25,327 bases of DNA. Origin: a virus. Position numbers and translations under genes: made by a program. The DNA is taken from positions 1-25,327 of the IMG/VR virus record IMGVR_UViG_3300042090_001939, one strand, 5' to 3'. Positions 8,611-16,170 of this stretch are shown in pieces. The notes beneath the pieces are model-generated. The model was given only the letters and a program-made list of their open reading frames with translations, did not search any database and was not told the DNA's origin. How positions within the stretch are numbered: position 1 is the first letter of the stretch; every line of letters begins with the position of its first letter.

Positions 8611-9276
8611 TTATCCAAGCGAGTCTGCCGTCACCATGGGGCCACGTCCCGTATGGACGAGGGCATGGCCCGGATGTTCGCGGGCATATAGGTCACGAGG
8701 GTCTGCGTTCCCCTGCACTACTTTCACAAGTCCTTCATTTTGAAGCACGAAATCCGCAAGCGGCTGCGGGATATTCATTTCACGATAGCGCTGCGCGAGC
8801 ATCTGACGCTTATGCATGAGAGTGTATTCCTCAAGGTCCATACGCATCAGGAAAACGTCACCGATGAAACGGCGACCGTCTGTACTCTTCAGTTCAGGGC
8901 ATTCCGGCATGAGGTCAGAGAGTTCGTTCACAATCTCCCAACCACGGCCACCCTGCGCACCCAACCACATCCGAGCCTCGCCCTGCTTCTGCGCGATGGC
9001 ATTACGTTCGTCACGGCACCAGAAATACACTTTCCCTGTCACGGGATGAGACACTTTGAACTGCTGAGATGCGGGGTCGTAGTGACGGAGAATCTCAGGG
9101 ATTTCCTTGAGTTTGTTCGGGTCCACTGCATATACCTGCGTATCGGTATTGTTCAGCATGACTTCTGCGGCCATGTCAAGCGCTTCGCTGCGCCGCTTCA
9201 GGGTCTCTCGACGCTTGTGCCCTTTCGGGGGTAGCGCTTCGATTCCCGGACCGAGTTTGATTTCACCGTTTGCCAT
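8611..9276 (-). CDS. Hypothetical virion/morphogenesis protein, first gene after a consensus promoter
   Basis: The 221-residue product starts MANGEIKLGPGIEALPPKGH. It is mixed alpha/beta and charged. It contains two Cys (at YFWCRDERN and MPECPELKS) and a long helical segment LEEYTLMHKRQMLAQRYREM near residues 150-170. AGGAGAATCGAAC leads into the ATG, and a near-perfect sigma-70 promoter sits 14-42 bases upstream, so it is the first gene of the capsid transcript. I do not recognise it. Candidates are an internal virion protein or a capsid assembly factor. Confidence 0.65.
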   Translation of the reverse strand: MANGEIKLGPGIEALPPKGHKRRETLKRRSEALDMAAEVMLNNTDTQVYAVDPNKLKEIPEILRHYDPASQQFKVSHPVTGKVYFWCRDERNAIAQKQGEARMWLGAQGGRGWEIVNELSDLMPECPELKSTDGRRFIGDVFLMRMDLEEYTLMHKRQMLAQRYREMNIPQPLADFVLQNEGLVKVVQGNADPRDLYAREHPGHALVHTGRGPMVTADSLG

Positions 9277-9289
9277 GTTCGATTCTCCT

Positions 9290-9318
9290 ATTATAGCGCA
9301 TTCTCAATTGAGAGTCAA
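9290..9318 (-). promoter_or_regulatory. Consensus sigma-70 promoter with palindromic spacer
   Basis: On the minus strand TTGACT (9318-9313) is followed by a 17-base spacer and a perfect TATAAT (9295-9290). The spacer carries a 12-base palindrome, TCTCAATTGAGA, at 9313-9302, which overlaps the last base of the -35 element. A protein bound there would sit on top of RNA polymerase. The predicted start is near 9284, giving a short leader that contains AGGAGAATC and the ATG at 9276. Confidence 0.88.
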
Positions 9319-9324
9319 TATCAT

Positions 9325-10104
9325 TTAGGAAGCTTTTGTTCCAGTTTCCATTCGTCGGAACGGAATGATGCGCCGACCTTTGAACTTGGTCGCGCCGTCC
9401 CAACCTTGTTTCGACTTCACCCAATCGCCCCAGTTCTTGAAACGGCCGCCGCTGATGATTTGTGCAAACCGGTCAGGACCACCCCTACTGTTTATATCAT
9501 CTTGCTGCTCTTCTGTTAGGCCAAGAGTCTCCATAGTAGGCACGTCTGGGTCGCCACCAACTCCCCTGCCGTTGATACTGCCGGGCCGTGGCGCGTCGAT
9601 ACGTCCCTGTCGGATACCCTCGTCCCGGGCCTTGGCAGTGATTTCCGTCATGTGCCCTGCCACGACCGTATCATGAACGAGCTTCAGCGTGGTCGGGTTG
9701 GTACGCAGCACTGGCTCCAGTTCCGCCATGCGCGCGTCGATTTCGCTCTTGTAGTCATTATAGTAGGGCAGCTTCTTGGCTTCTACTTCAACGGTAATTG
9801 CACCGAGACGGTCAAGGCCAAATTCGCGAAACTGTCCCATCTCCTGCCGCAGCGGATGAAGAGCACGCGCCACTTCCTTTCGAATGGCCGTGACGTTATC
9901 ATCACCTTCGTCGGCGCCCGCTGGCTCAGGTTCGACCTGCCGCGGAACAGGCTGCGGCCGGGGACGTGTGGCGGTGATGGCCTTTTCAACGGCCCGTTCC
10001 ACCATGGTACTTACTTGGTCCAATGAAAAGGTAGGCTGCGGCGGGACCGCTTCCTCGTACCCTTCGTTGCCTTCGTTGGAGTTCCTGTCATCATCTGTTG
10101 GCAT
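9325..10104 (-). CDS. Scaffolding protein (probable)
   Basis: This 259-residue protein starts MPTDDDRNSNEGNEGYEEAV. The first 75 residues are acidic, Pro-rich and likely disordered. Residues about 75-165 are helical and charged (VTAIRKEVARALHPLRQEMG). The last 30 residues are basic (KGRRIIPFRR). An acidic disordered N-terminus, a helical middle and a basic C-terminal capsid-binding region, placed between portal and capsid, are the usual marks of scaffolding proteins. GAGGAAGACTAAC precedes the ATG. It directly follows the 76-residue gene. Confidence 0.72.
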   Translation of the reverse strand: MPTDDDRNSNEGNEGYEEAVPPQPTFSLDQVSTMVERAVEKAITATRPRPQPVPRQVEPEPAGADEGDDNVTAIRKEVARALHPLRQEMGQFREFGLDRLGAITVEVEAKKLPYYNDYKSEIDARMAELEPVLRTNPTTLKLVHDTVVAGHMTEITAKARDEGIRQGRIDAPRPGSINGRGVGGDPDVPTMETLGLTEEQQDDINSRGGPDRFAQIISGGRFKNWGDWVKSKQGWDGATKFKGRRIIPFRRMETGTKAS

Positions 10105-10105
10105 G

Positions 10106-10336
10106 TTAGTCTTCCTCTTCGGTTACGCTTTCATTAATGAAATGGGCGAGGCTTTCGTTCTCATCCAACGATGCCTGTATCCGCAGCACCTTTTCCCAAC
10201 TCACTGCTCCCCTCAATGACTGGAGCAACTGCAGGTTGCGTTGGGTCAGATACTCCCCCAGACGGCGCTTCAGTTCCGGATTGCCCGCCAGAATCTTGTG
10301 AATCGGGTGCGGCTTGCTGTTGGTCGGTTGCTCCAT
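10106..10336 (-). CDS. Small helical phage protein overlapping the portal C-terminus
   Basis: The 76-residue product starts MEQPTNSKPHPIHKILAGNP. It is helical and charged, with LQSLRGAVSWEKVLRIQASL and a C-terminal acidic helix ending VTEEED. The pattern 'W-E-x-h-L-R-x-Q-x-x-L' recurs in small proteins that I recall next to portal genes in other phages. AGAGGAACC lies eight bases before the ATG. The first 176 bases overlap the last 58 codons of the portal gene in another frame, so this stretch appears to encode two proteins. Function unknown; a head-assembly accessory is plausible. Confidence 0.65.
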   Translation of the reverse strand: MEQPTNSKPHPIHKILAGNPELKRRLGEYLTQRNLQLLQSLRGAVSWEKVLRIQASLDENESLAHFINESVTEEED

Positions 10337-12122
10337 TTTCTGGTTCCTCTTCAGGTTTCATTTGTGCGAACGAAGCCGGAATAAAAACATCCGGGTCGCG
10401 CACGTCATCAAAACATCGCAGATATGCGCGGATACTTTCGGTGGCCGCAACGGCCGTTTCCTTCGCCATTTTTTTGATGGTCTGCGGCGCTTGTGGATTC
10501 ATGAGCACCTGCGAGAGACCCATCATCTTCTCGTAGTAGCCACCCATTACTTGTATGCGCTCCATAGCATTTTGCTTATCGGCTTGGCGGTTGATGCTCT
10601 GCGAAGTCGCTGTCGTTTCAATGATAATCTGGTCGCGCATATCAGTGCTCTTCGCAGTCTTGAACACGGCTTCAATGAGTTCGGCATTCTTCAGCCCCAC
10701 AGTGTAGATAAGGAATTCGAGAACCGATGCACGCCACTGGCCGCCCTTCAGATACTCTTCACGAAGGCGCATGAAGCACTGTGTCATCGCATGTGCAAGG
10801 GCGCGACGAATGTTGTCGAATGGTCCTGTGAAGCGGCGGTTCTGCTGTTGTAGAGCAGTCATCGCGGTGGCAGCCGGGACGCGCTTTCCTGCCTGTATGC
10901 CCGCGGCCGGTCCCATGGCGGGAGTGCCGACGCGCATTTCGCAGAGCGCGATTACGGCAGCTTCATATTGTTGCGCGCTCGGATACATATCCGACATCTT
11001 CTTCTCAATAAGGTCATGCTCAGGGTCAGCCAACCCTATGGGCTTGTTGGGAGAGATTTTCATCTCCTCGCCAATGCCTACTGCTCCGAGTCGGTAGGCC
11101 CAGAGACGGCTATTGGCAAGGTGCGCGTTTTGCATTTTGAAGTTGTGCCATTCAGTGACTTCTCGCTGGAAGGGCCGGGCCATTTCCAGTACGCCCAAAC
11201 CGTAGAAGACATAAGGTCGCAACTGATACCGAGAAATAGCAAACGGCCGTGAATCGTAAGGGGCAAACGTGACAATCCCCACCGCTTTACTTGTACGGTC
11301 CCACACGCAGAACAAATCCTCAGCGAAGCCGTCTCCATCATAGTCATAGTAGAGGTGCACGCTGAACACTTCATAAAGGTTCCCCGTCGTCGTGGTATCT
11401 TGGTCTGACTTTTCTGTTTCAAGACGGCGCTGACGCACCCAGTCAATGTTGCCTGCTTTCTTGAATTGCGAGATGTCCCAGCCGTTTGCAGCAGCAATTT
11501 CGCGGAGTTCGGACTCGTCGTAGTACATGCGCTGTGCAATAAAGGGCATGGCATCAACATCAGGAAACGTGCCACCGGGAACAACAAGGTCTTCAGGGGG
11601 AACCGAAAAGACCCTTGGACCTATGTTAAGTTCCTTGACGGTGGCACGTTTCACAGTCTCTTTACTGTTTACGATATAGTATGCGCTTGTCCCAAGTTGC
11701 ACGGTGTCAGTGATAACATCGTCAGCGGCAGCGCGTATATTGGTGAAGTCATCAAGAAGAAGCTTGTCGGCAAGAAGTTGAAAAGCTGCGGCATTGTTGT
11801 GATAGCCAACGCTTCCTCGGCAACTAAAGACGGGCGCGGTGTTCCAGATAAGGTCATATACGGTGCTCGTGATGCTGTCGGCCATCGACGCGCCCACCGG
11901 TATTTCGATGATAAACTGCGGACTGTCTTTGGCAAAGTCCTTCGAAATGATTTCCGGGATGCCGTCGTACTGGCGGATGCAACTGCGCCACACAAGGTCC
12001 AGCCAATGGCGCTTGCTGATACCGTCTTCGATACGCAGCGAGAGATAGCTACCCAAAGCAAGGTCCGCATTCGATGTACGTTTTATTACGTCTTTGCCTG
12101 TCGTTGCTTCGATAAATCGCAT
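10161..12122 (-). CDS. Portal protein
   Basis: The 653-residue product starts MRFIEATTGKDVIKRTSNAD. The size and layout are those of podovirus portals. A helical N-terminal wing is followed by VFSVPPEDLVVPGG (about 171-184), the beta region EVFSVHLYYDYDGDGFAEDL, and the stem/clip-like segment GLGVLEMARPFQREVTEWHN (308-327). Later helices (ALAHAMTQCFMRLREEYLKG) give the crown. The last 60 residues are low-complexity Gln/Pro/Ser/Gly. The ATG is directly adjacent to the tailspike stop (TAAATG). The portal forms the dodecameric DNA gate of the procapsid and is followed here by scaffold, as expected. The low-complexity tail overlaps the 76-residue gene in a second frame. Confidence 0.82.
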   Translation of the reverse strand: MRFIEATTGKDVIKRTSNADLALGSYLSLRIEDGISKRHWLDLVWRSCIRQYDGIPEIISKDFAKDSPQFIIEIPVGASMADSITSTVYDLIWNTAPVFSCRGSVGYHNNAAAFQLLADKLLLDDFTNIRAAADDVITDTVQLGTSAYYIVNSKETVKRATVKELNIGPRVFSVPPEDLVVPGGTFPDVDAMPFIAQRMYYDESELREIAAANGWDISQFKKAGNIDWVRQRRLETEKSDQDTTTTGNLYEVFSVHLYYDYDGDGFAEDLFCVWDRTSKAVGIVTFAPYDSRPFAISRYQLRPYVFYGLGVLEMARPFQREVTEWHNFKMQNAHLANSRLWAYRLGAVGIGEEMKISPNKPIGLADPEHDLIEKKMSDMYPSAQQYEAAVIALCEMRVGTPAMGPAAGIQAGKRVPAATAMTALQQQNRRFTGPFDNIRRALAHAMTQCFMRLREEYLKGGQWRASVLEFLIYTVGLKNAELIEAVFKTAKSTDMRDQIIIETTATSQSINRQADKQNAMERIQVMGGYYEKMMGLSQVLMNPQAPQTIKKMAKETAVAATESIRAYLRCFDDVRDPDVFIPASFAQMKPEEEPENGATDQQQAAPDSQDSGGQSGTEAPSGGVSDPTQPAVAPVIEGSSELGKGAADTGIVG

Positions 12123-14600
12123 TTAGATGCCCAACCCAAACGTGCATGCGCTGCCAGCATAAGCCAGCGACGGTGGCGTAAACGTTGAAGGAAGAATACC
12201 CGAAGCCGACGTGCCGGTCGTCGCTGCGAATCCCGGAACAATCGCGGCGTTGGCACTGGCAGAAAGACAATTGAAGGCAGCAACCGCCGAGTTACCTGTC
12301 CATGCGAGCCAATAAAGTCCCGGTGAAAGAGTCACAGTGGACAAGCACGAGCCGCTGCTGCTTCCACTGCAACACTGTGCAGGTGTGTGGTTTGCTGTGC
12401 AAGCGGCGTTCGTCTGAAAGACTGAAGAGAACACGCCCGTTGCTGAAAGGGCTTGCGCGCCAGTATCGACAAGGAGCGTACCTGCGGACGTGTAGAGTCC
12501 CACGTCATAAGCATGTGCCGCATCAAGCGTAGACACCCATGTTTGGAACTTCGTAAAGGTGATGCTTGTTGGTAGGTAAAATGCTTCCACCATGAGCGTA
12601 TTGGCAGTAAGGTTAACGCCTGCGCCACTTGCTACCTGCGGACCACTGAAATAGGATGCCGGATTAGGAACGATTGAAACATCGAACAGATAGTTCGAGA
12701 CTGGTGCCAAGTATCCATAGTAAGGGTTGAGAAACGTTACTTGTGTCGAGTATTCCGCGTTCGAGTCAATCTGCACAAAGTAGTTCGTGAAGCTGTTACC
12801 ATTGAAGTTCGTGCCAACAAAAGAAGCTTTCGTCGGAGCCGACGAGTTGCCGTCGATGTAAACCGCAGGAGCCGAGACATCACCGATGCTGCCTGAGACG
12901 GCACCGCCGACCCATGTAAAGGTTTCCATGGAGTCAACGTGAACGTCGCCGAGGAAGTTCGGTCCGGGATTCTCGTTGTCAGCGCCGCACGAACTGCAAT
13001 TGAAGTAGCCGTAGCCGGTGTCACCGTATGCGATGTAGCCCCAGATGTTGCTTGACTGTAGCTGTACAGTGAGACCCGTGATAGACGTCCCATCGCCAAC
13101 TGTGGCGAAGCCGACGAGACCGCCAACGAGTTGGGTGTCCCCACCAAAGTTCTGCAGACCACTTTGGCCACCGTCATAAAAGTCAATGTTGTTTGCAAGA
13201 ACGTAAAGTTCGTCCCAACCATTCTCGAAATCGTTATCGAGTTCGTACACGCCATAGGTGCCACCCACGATGGTGACATCATGAAAGTGACAACCCTGCA
13301 TTTCTTGTCCGATGATGCCGACGCCGCCACGGCCCGGGTTCATACTCAAGTCGTACATCTCAACACCTTCCACACCATAGGTGCCACTGACGAAGATGCG
13401 GGGATACGTGAACATCACGTGGCCACCGGCGCTATAGAACTCAAGCTGAATGAGATTGTTGAATGTCGTACTCGGGTTGGCGATAACGATAGTTGAACTT
13501 GTCACTGTCGGGAACGTGCCGAGCGGCGTGAACACTTGCGTGCCAACTGTGGTTGACGCTGTGCTGAAATGCGAAGGAATTGCCGACTGCACTTGGACGC
13601 CATCAATGTAGCCGTTGATGTTGCTACTGGTCGCTTCCGGATAAGTGTACGGATAGTAGCCGCCGCCGATTGCGAGCACTTCCCAATAAGGCTGATAGAT
13701 GGTGCCAGTCATCGCAACGACGGATACGAGTAGTCCATTTGTGAAGAGACGTGCGTGTGCACCGTCGTAGGTGACAGTCTCCTCATAAATAGTACCCGTG
13801 GCAAAGGTCGTTGTGTTGTCACTCAATGCGATGTTGCCCGAGGAATTGGCAAGCTGTGCAGTTACTTTGCCCCCACTAAAGAGTATGTTCGCACAAGACG
13901 TATTACCGCGAGTAGTCGGACCATTGCCAGCGCCACCACCATTTCCCGAAGAAATGATTATGCTGCCGTTTGTGCTCGTGGAGTTCAGTTCAATATATGC
14001 GTCGAGGAGAAGTGCGCTCTTTCCGTTGAGAAGGTTCGGCCCGGGGGATTGATTGTCCACACCATCAATGACATCGTTCATGTTGATGTTATAGGCGTTT
14101 GTTGCCCCGGTGAAAGAAAGAGACTGCGTGCTACCTGTAACGAGCGATGGTCCGTATTGCGCGCCGGGTGTGGTCTTCGAACCATAGACGAAAACGGGTG
14201 TGCCATTGATGTTCTGAATTATCTGATAGTTGTTCGTCCCATACGATGGGCCTTGCAGCTTGATGCCACTGCACCACACATAAAGCGGGTAGCCGTTGTC
14301 GTTATAAAAGTTGCTGGGCGACGGCCAATAGACAGTGGACGAAATGGGAAAACCGTTACTCTTGGCGTTGCACGCGGCGTCAATGGCATTCTGTTCCGCA
14401 ACGTGGTCGTCGGTCACGCCATTCCCTTTTGCACCAAAGTCAGTGACTTGATAGACCTTCGAGATGAAGCCAGTTGTTATCCCGCCCCCGCCGATGGAAC
14501 CGATACCGACACCGCCAAGGTTAGAAGCTTGCCCAAGCACTTGTCCGACGAGGAACAAGACAATCAAAAAGGGCGCGATGATTTTAGATATAGTTCGCAA
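12123..14600 (-). CDS. Tailspike: signal peptide, pectate-lyase-type beta-helix and LamG-like domain
   Basis: The product has 825 residues if translation starts at TTG 14600 (GGAACC six bases upstream). No ATG lies in the first 170 codons. The N-terminus has a signal-peptide-like run (residues 1-24, KIIAPFLIVLFLVGQVLGQA). Residues 49-77 carry VTDFGAKGNGVTDD, the opening motif of pectate-lyase-3/GH28-type right-handed beta-helices. Residues about 155-345 look like a LamG/concanavalin-type sandwich (LLLDAYIELNSTSTNGSIII, LFTNGLLVSV, INGYIDGVQV). Residues about 380-650 continue the beta-helix, and 665-825 form a final beta domain with Cys pairs. Such proteins bind or cut host surface polysaccharide. 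A signal peptide is unusual for a virion protein. Confidence 0.8.
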   Translation of the reverse strand: MRTISKIIAPFLIVLFLVGQVLGQASNLGGVGIGSIGGGGITTGFISKVYQVTDFGAKGNGVTDDHVAEQNAIDAACNAKSNGFPISSTVYWPSPSNFYNDNGYPLYVWCSGIKLQGPSYGTNNYQIIQNINGTPVFVYGSKTTPGAQYGPSLVTGSTQSLSFTGATNAYNINMNDVIDGVDNQSPGPNLLNGKSALLLDAYIELNSTSTNGSIIISSGNGGGAGNGPTTRGNTSCANILFSGGKVTAQLANSSGNIALSDNTTTFATGTIYEETVTYDGAHARLFTNGLLVSVVAMTGTIYQPYWEVLAIGGGYYPYTYPEATSSNINGYIDGVQVQSAIPSHFSTASTTVGTQVFTPLGTFPTVTSSTIVIANPSTTFNNLIQLEFYSAGGHVMFTYPRIFVSGTYGVEGVEMYDLSMNPGRGGVGIIGQEMQGCHFHDVTIVGGTYGVYELDNDFENGWDELYVLANNIDFYDGGQSGLQNFGGDTQLVGGLVGFATVGDGTSITGLTVQLQSSNIWGYIAYGDTGYGYFNCSSCGADNENPGPNFLGDVHVDSMETFTWVGGAVSGSIGDVSAPAVYIDGNSSAPTKASFVGTNFNGNSFTNYFVQIDSNAEYSTQVTFLNPYYGYLAPVSNYLFDVSIVPNPASYFSGPQVASGAGVNLTANTLMVEAFYLPTSITFTKFQTWVSTLDAAHAYDVGLYTSAGTLLVDTGAQALSATGVFSSVFQTNAACTANHTPAQCCSGSSSGSCLSTVTLSPGLYWLAWTGNSAVAAFNCLSASANAAIVPGFAATTGTSASGILPSTFTPPSLAYAGSACTFGLGI

Positions 14601-14841
14601 TGAAGGTTCCGCTCGAAATGGTCGTCACGTTGAGTCCGTTGACGACGAGTGGGTTTGCAAGTGCCTTGGACATATCGTACACTGCAGAAGTGGCTTCAGC
14701 TTGCCAGACGATACGGCCGCTGTTATCAACGACGACGAGTTGGTCCCCAAGCGTGCCACTACCCATCCATTCGAATGAGGTGATGGTGACAGCGGCAATC
14801 GTAATGACGCCCGTTGCTGTTGCTTTCATGCTGGCGTTCAT
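14584..14841 (-). CDS. Small beta-rich protein, paralogue of the 16821-17105 product
   Basis: This 85-residue protein starts MNASMKATATGVITIAAVTI. Its core has GDQLVVVDNSGRIVWQAEAT, then VVNGLNVTTISSGTF. These match the 94-residue protein at 16821-17105 in order and spacing (GD-x-VV-x-D-x-G-x-hh-WQ-x-AT ... VNGL ... SGT), so the two are probably duplicates. The start overlaps the upstream stop as TAATG and the end overlaps the tailspike start by 17 bases. Being directly upstream of the tailspike gene suggests a virion surface or fibre-associated role. I recognise no family. Confidence 0.7.
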   Translation of the reverse strand: MNASMKATATGVITIAAVTITSFEWMGSGTLGDQLVVVDNSGRIVWQAEATSAVYDMSKALANPLVVNGLNVTTISSGTFIANYI

Positions 14842-15020
14842 TAGTCTTTCACCTTCTTTTTCTCAGCCTTCTCTAGTGTACGAATGCGTTGGTCTTGGCC
14901 ATTCGCAACGTGCAGAAGAAGGTCGAGCACGTCAAGGACGCGGGCGTCACTGCCAAAATTGGCAAGACTCTTGATTTGCAGGACAGCCAACTTGGCGTCA
15001 TCGATGTCATTAATGGACAT
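14841..15020 (-). CDS. Small helical protein (hypothetical)
   Basis: A 59-residue product read by hand from ATG 15020 to TAA 14843-14841. It starts MSINDIDDAKLAVLQIKSLA and continues through a leucine-rich segment (VLDVLDLLLHVAN) to a basic, lysine-rich end (EKAEKKKVKD). The whole chain could be helical, perhaps a coiled coil. GGAGAACGG precedes the ATG. The gene overlaps the stop of the lipoprotein gene upstream and joins the next gene in TAATG, which is good evidence that it is translated. No function can be assigned. Confidence 0.75.
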   Translation of the reverse strand: MSINDIDDAKLAVLQIKSLANFGSDARVLDVLDLLLHVANGQDQRIRTLEKAEKKKVKD

Positions 15021-15222
15021 ATCCGTTCTCCAGTATTGTGAGTTTGCGCTTCAGGGCATTGGCATTTGCGTCGTCAAAGCAGAGCGCATACGGACATGCA
15101 CGCGCCGGTTCGCTTATGACTTCAGGAGTAGAAGGCATTGGCGGGTACACTCGTACTGACGTGCATCCCGCCAATGTGCTCAGCCCGACTAGGAGACTAA
15201 AGATGAGTGCGACCTTCTGCAT
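15010..15222 (-). CDS. Small proline-rich lipoprotein, outer-membrane spanin candidate
   Basis: The chosen start is ATG 15222, preceded by GGGAGTGTCG, which gives 70 residues beginning MQKVALIFSLLVGLSTLAGC. This is a textbook lipoprotein signal with an LAGC lipobox (lipidated Cys20). The mature part starts CTSVRVYPPMPSTPEV and is Pro-rich at first; it ends in a basic helix. Small, Pro-rich lipoproteins in lysis cassettes are usually outer-membrane spanin subunits (Rz1-like), which fuse the membranes after lysozyme action. It overlaps the holin-like gene by 26 bases. The partner inner-membrane spanin is not obvious. Another lipoprotein role, such as superinfection exclusion, remains possible. 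Confidence 0.7.
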   Translation of the reverse strand: MQKVALIFSLLVGLSTLAGCTSVRVYPPMPSTPEVISEPARACPYALCFDDANANALKRKLTILENGYVH

Positions 15223-15406
15223 CGACACTCCCATCGGCAGCAGGTGGCGTCTGGTACAGATGGTAGACGCTCGCAACGAGAGTCACCACGGCTGCCCAAA
15301 CACCTGCGTACTGCGGCGGTATGGTGTTACCCACCAAGCTGGCCACAGACGGGGCAATTGCCACCGCCATGGACAGAAAGATGGTGATTTTGTTTTTCGT
15401 GCTCAT
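15197..15406 (-). CDS. Holin-like two-span membrane protein
   Basis: The 69-residue product starts MSTKNKITIFLSMAVAIAPS. Two hydrophobic segments, about residues 8-26 and 34-52 (YAGVWAAVVTLVASVYHLY), are joined by a short NTIPPQ turn and followed by a polar tail with acidic and basic residues. Size, two spans and a charged C-terminus are those of class II holins. It lies in the same cluster as the lysozyme and the spanin-like lipoprotein. The ATG directly follows the previous stop (TAAATG). Holin topology is inferred from hydropathy by eye. Confidence 0.65.
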   Translation of the reverse strand: MSTKNKITIFLSMAVAIAPSVASLVGNTIPPQYAGVWAAVVTLVASVYHLYQTPPAADGSVDAEGRTHL

Positions 15407-15838
15407 TTACTTGCTCACGGGAGCCGCGGTCACTGCAGGCGACGGAGCAGCAGTCGGAGCCGGTACGCCACTCTCAGTCGAAGCGCATCCGCCCAAAGCA
15501 ACAGTCGCCGGGACCACAAGCTGGTTGCTAGAGTTGGTGTAGCCATAAACTTGACAAGAGAACTGACTGACCGAAGTTGCGTAGGTAGTGCTGATGGACA
15601 GCGGCAGCGCCGGAGCCTTACCCTCGCAATAGAGGACCAACGCGGCGTAGTCAACCTGCGACTGTGCGTTGCAGTAGTTCTGCGCGCTCATAGTGAGAGC
15701 CGCAGCACTCGGGACGAGCGAGTTCTTCTGCGAGAGTTCCTGTTTCAGCGTAGGGGTTTTGAGACCACCACCCACCTGCGAACAGGCCACGAGAGAGAAC
15801 GCGAGCGCACCGAGTAGCATTGCTTTGAATAGTTTCAT
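15407..15838 (-). CDS. Phage-encoded lipoprotein
   Basis: The product has 143 residues and starts MKLFKAMLLGALAFSLVAC, a lipoprotein signal with lipobox LVAC (Cys19). The mature part is Ser/Ala/Gln-rich with four more Cys, spaced so that two disulphides are possible. It ends in a Pro/Ala repeat-like tail (PAPTAAPSPAVTAAPVSK), a likely flexible or wall-spanning segment. AGGAGAAAAGGAA precedes the ATG. It sits between lysozyme and holin, so it may serve lysis or block later infection. No family recognised. Confidence 0.75.
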   Translation of the reverse strand: MKLFKAMLLGALAFSLVACSQVGGGLKTPTLKQELSQKNSLVPSAAALTMSAQNYCNAQSQVDYAALVLYCEGKAPALPLSISTTYATSVSQFSCQVYGYTNSSNQLVVPATVALGGCASTESGVPAPTAAPSPAVTAAPVSK

Positions 15839-15849
15839 TTCCTTTTCTC

Positions 15850-16170
15850 CTAGAGGGCCAAAATGAATGGTTCGGCCAGTTGCATCACGGCAGACGAAAT
15901 GTCCCCGAGAAAGTTTGTGAGGCTTTGGTCAGTCGGAGTTGCCATGGGTGGCATCACGACAGCATCAGCGTTCATCGTGTCCCGACAGACCGTTGTAATA
16001 GTTGCTGGTGCAAACACCCGCGTCTGAATCTGCGTGCGTTCACAGTTGAGTCCATTAAAGGTGCCGTACTGATAGTCATGTATAATGGGCGTGCAGCCAA
16101 CTGGCCCTGTGAGAATCAGAAGCGTCAACGCCGCGGAAAGAAGGAAGCTGCAGATTATTCTGTCGGCCAT
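15850..16170 (-). CDS. Secreted or membrane-anchored small protein, possible lipoprotein
   Basis: This 106-residue protein starts MADRIICSFLLSAALTLLIL. The hydrophobic run extends to residue 24 and is followed by GPVGC, so Cys26 could be lipidated, although Pro at position -3 is unusual for a lipobox. The mature part is mixed and ends with a hydrophobic helix (SSAVMQLAEPFILAL). GGAGACAGGCGA lies before the ATG, within the end of the lysozyme gene (16-base overlap). The position straight after lysozyme suggests a lysis function, for example a spanin-type protein. This is inference. Confidence 0.65.
   Translation of the reverse strand: MADRIICSFLLSAALTLLILTGPVGCTPIIHDYQYGTFNGLNCERTQIQTRVFAPATITTVCRDTMNADAVVMPPMATPTDQSLTNFLGDISSAVMQLAEPFILAL

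Noticed and set aside
13755-14603. Plus-strand ORF (282 codons)
   Set aside because: Antisense to the tailspike; no motif and unlikely composition.
15038-15817. Plus-strand ORF (259 codons)
   Set aside because: Runs opposite four well-supported lysis genes with signal peptides and ribosome binding sites.
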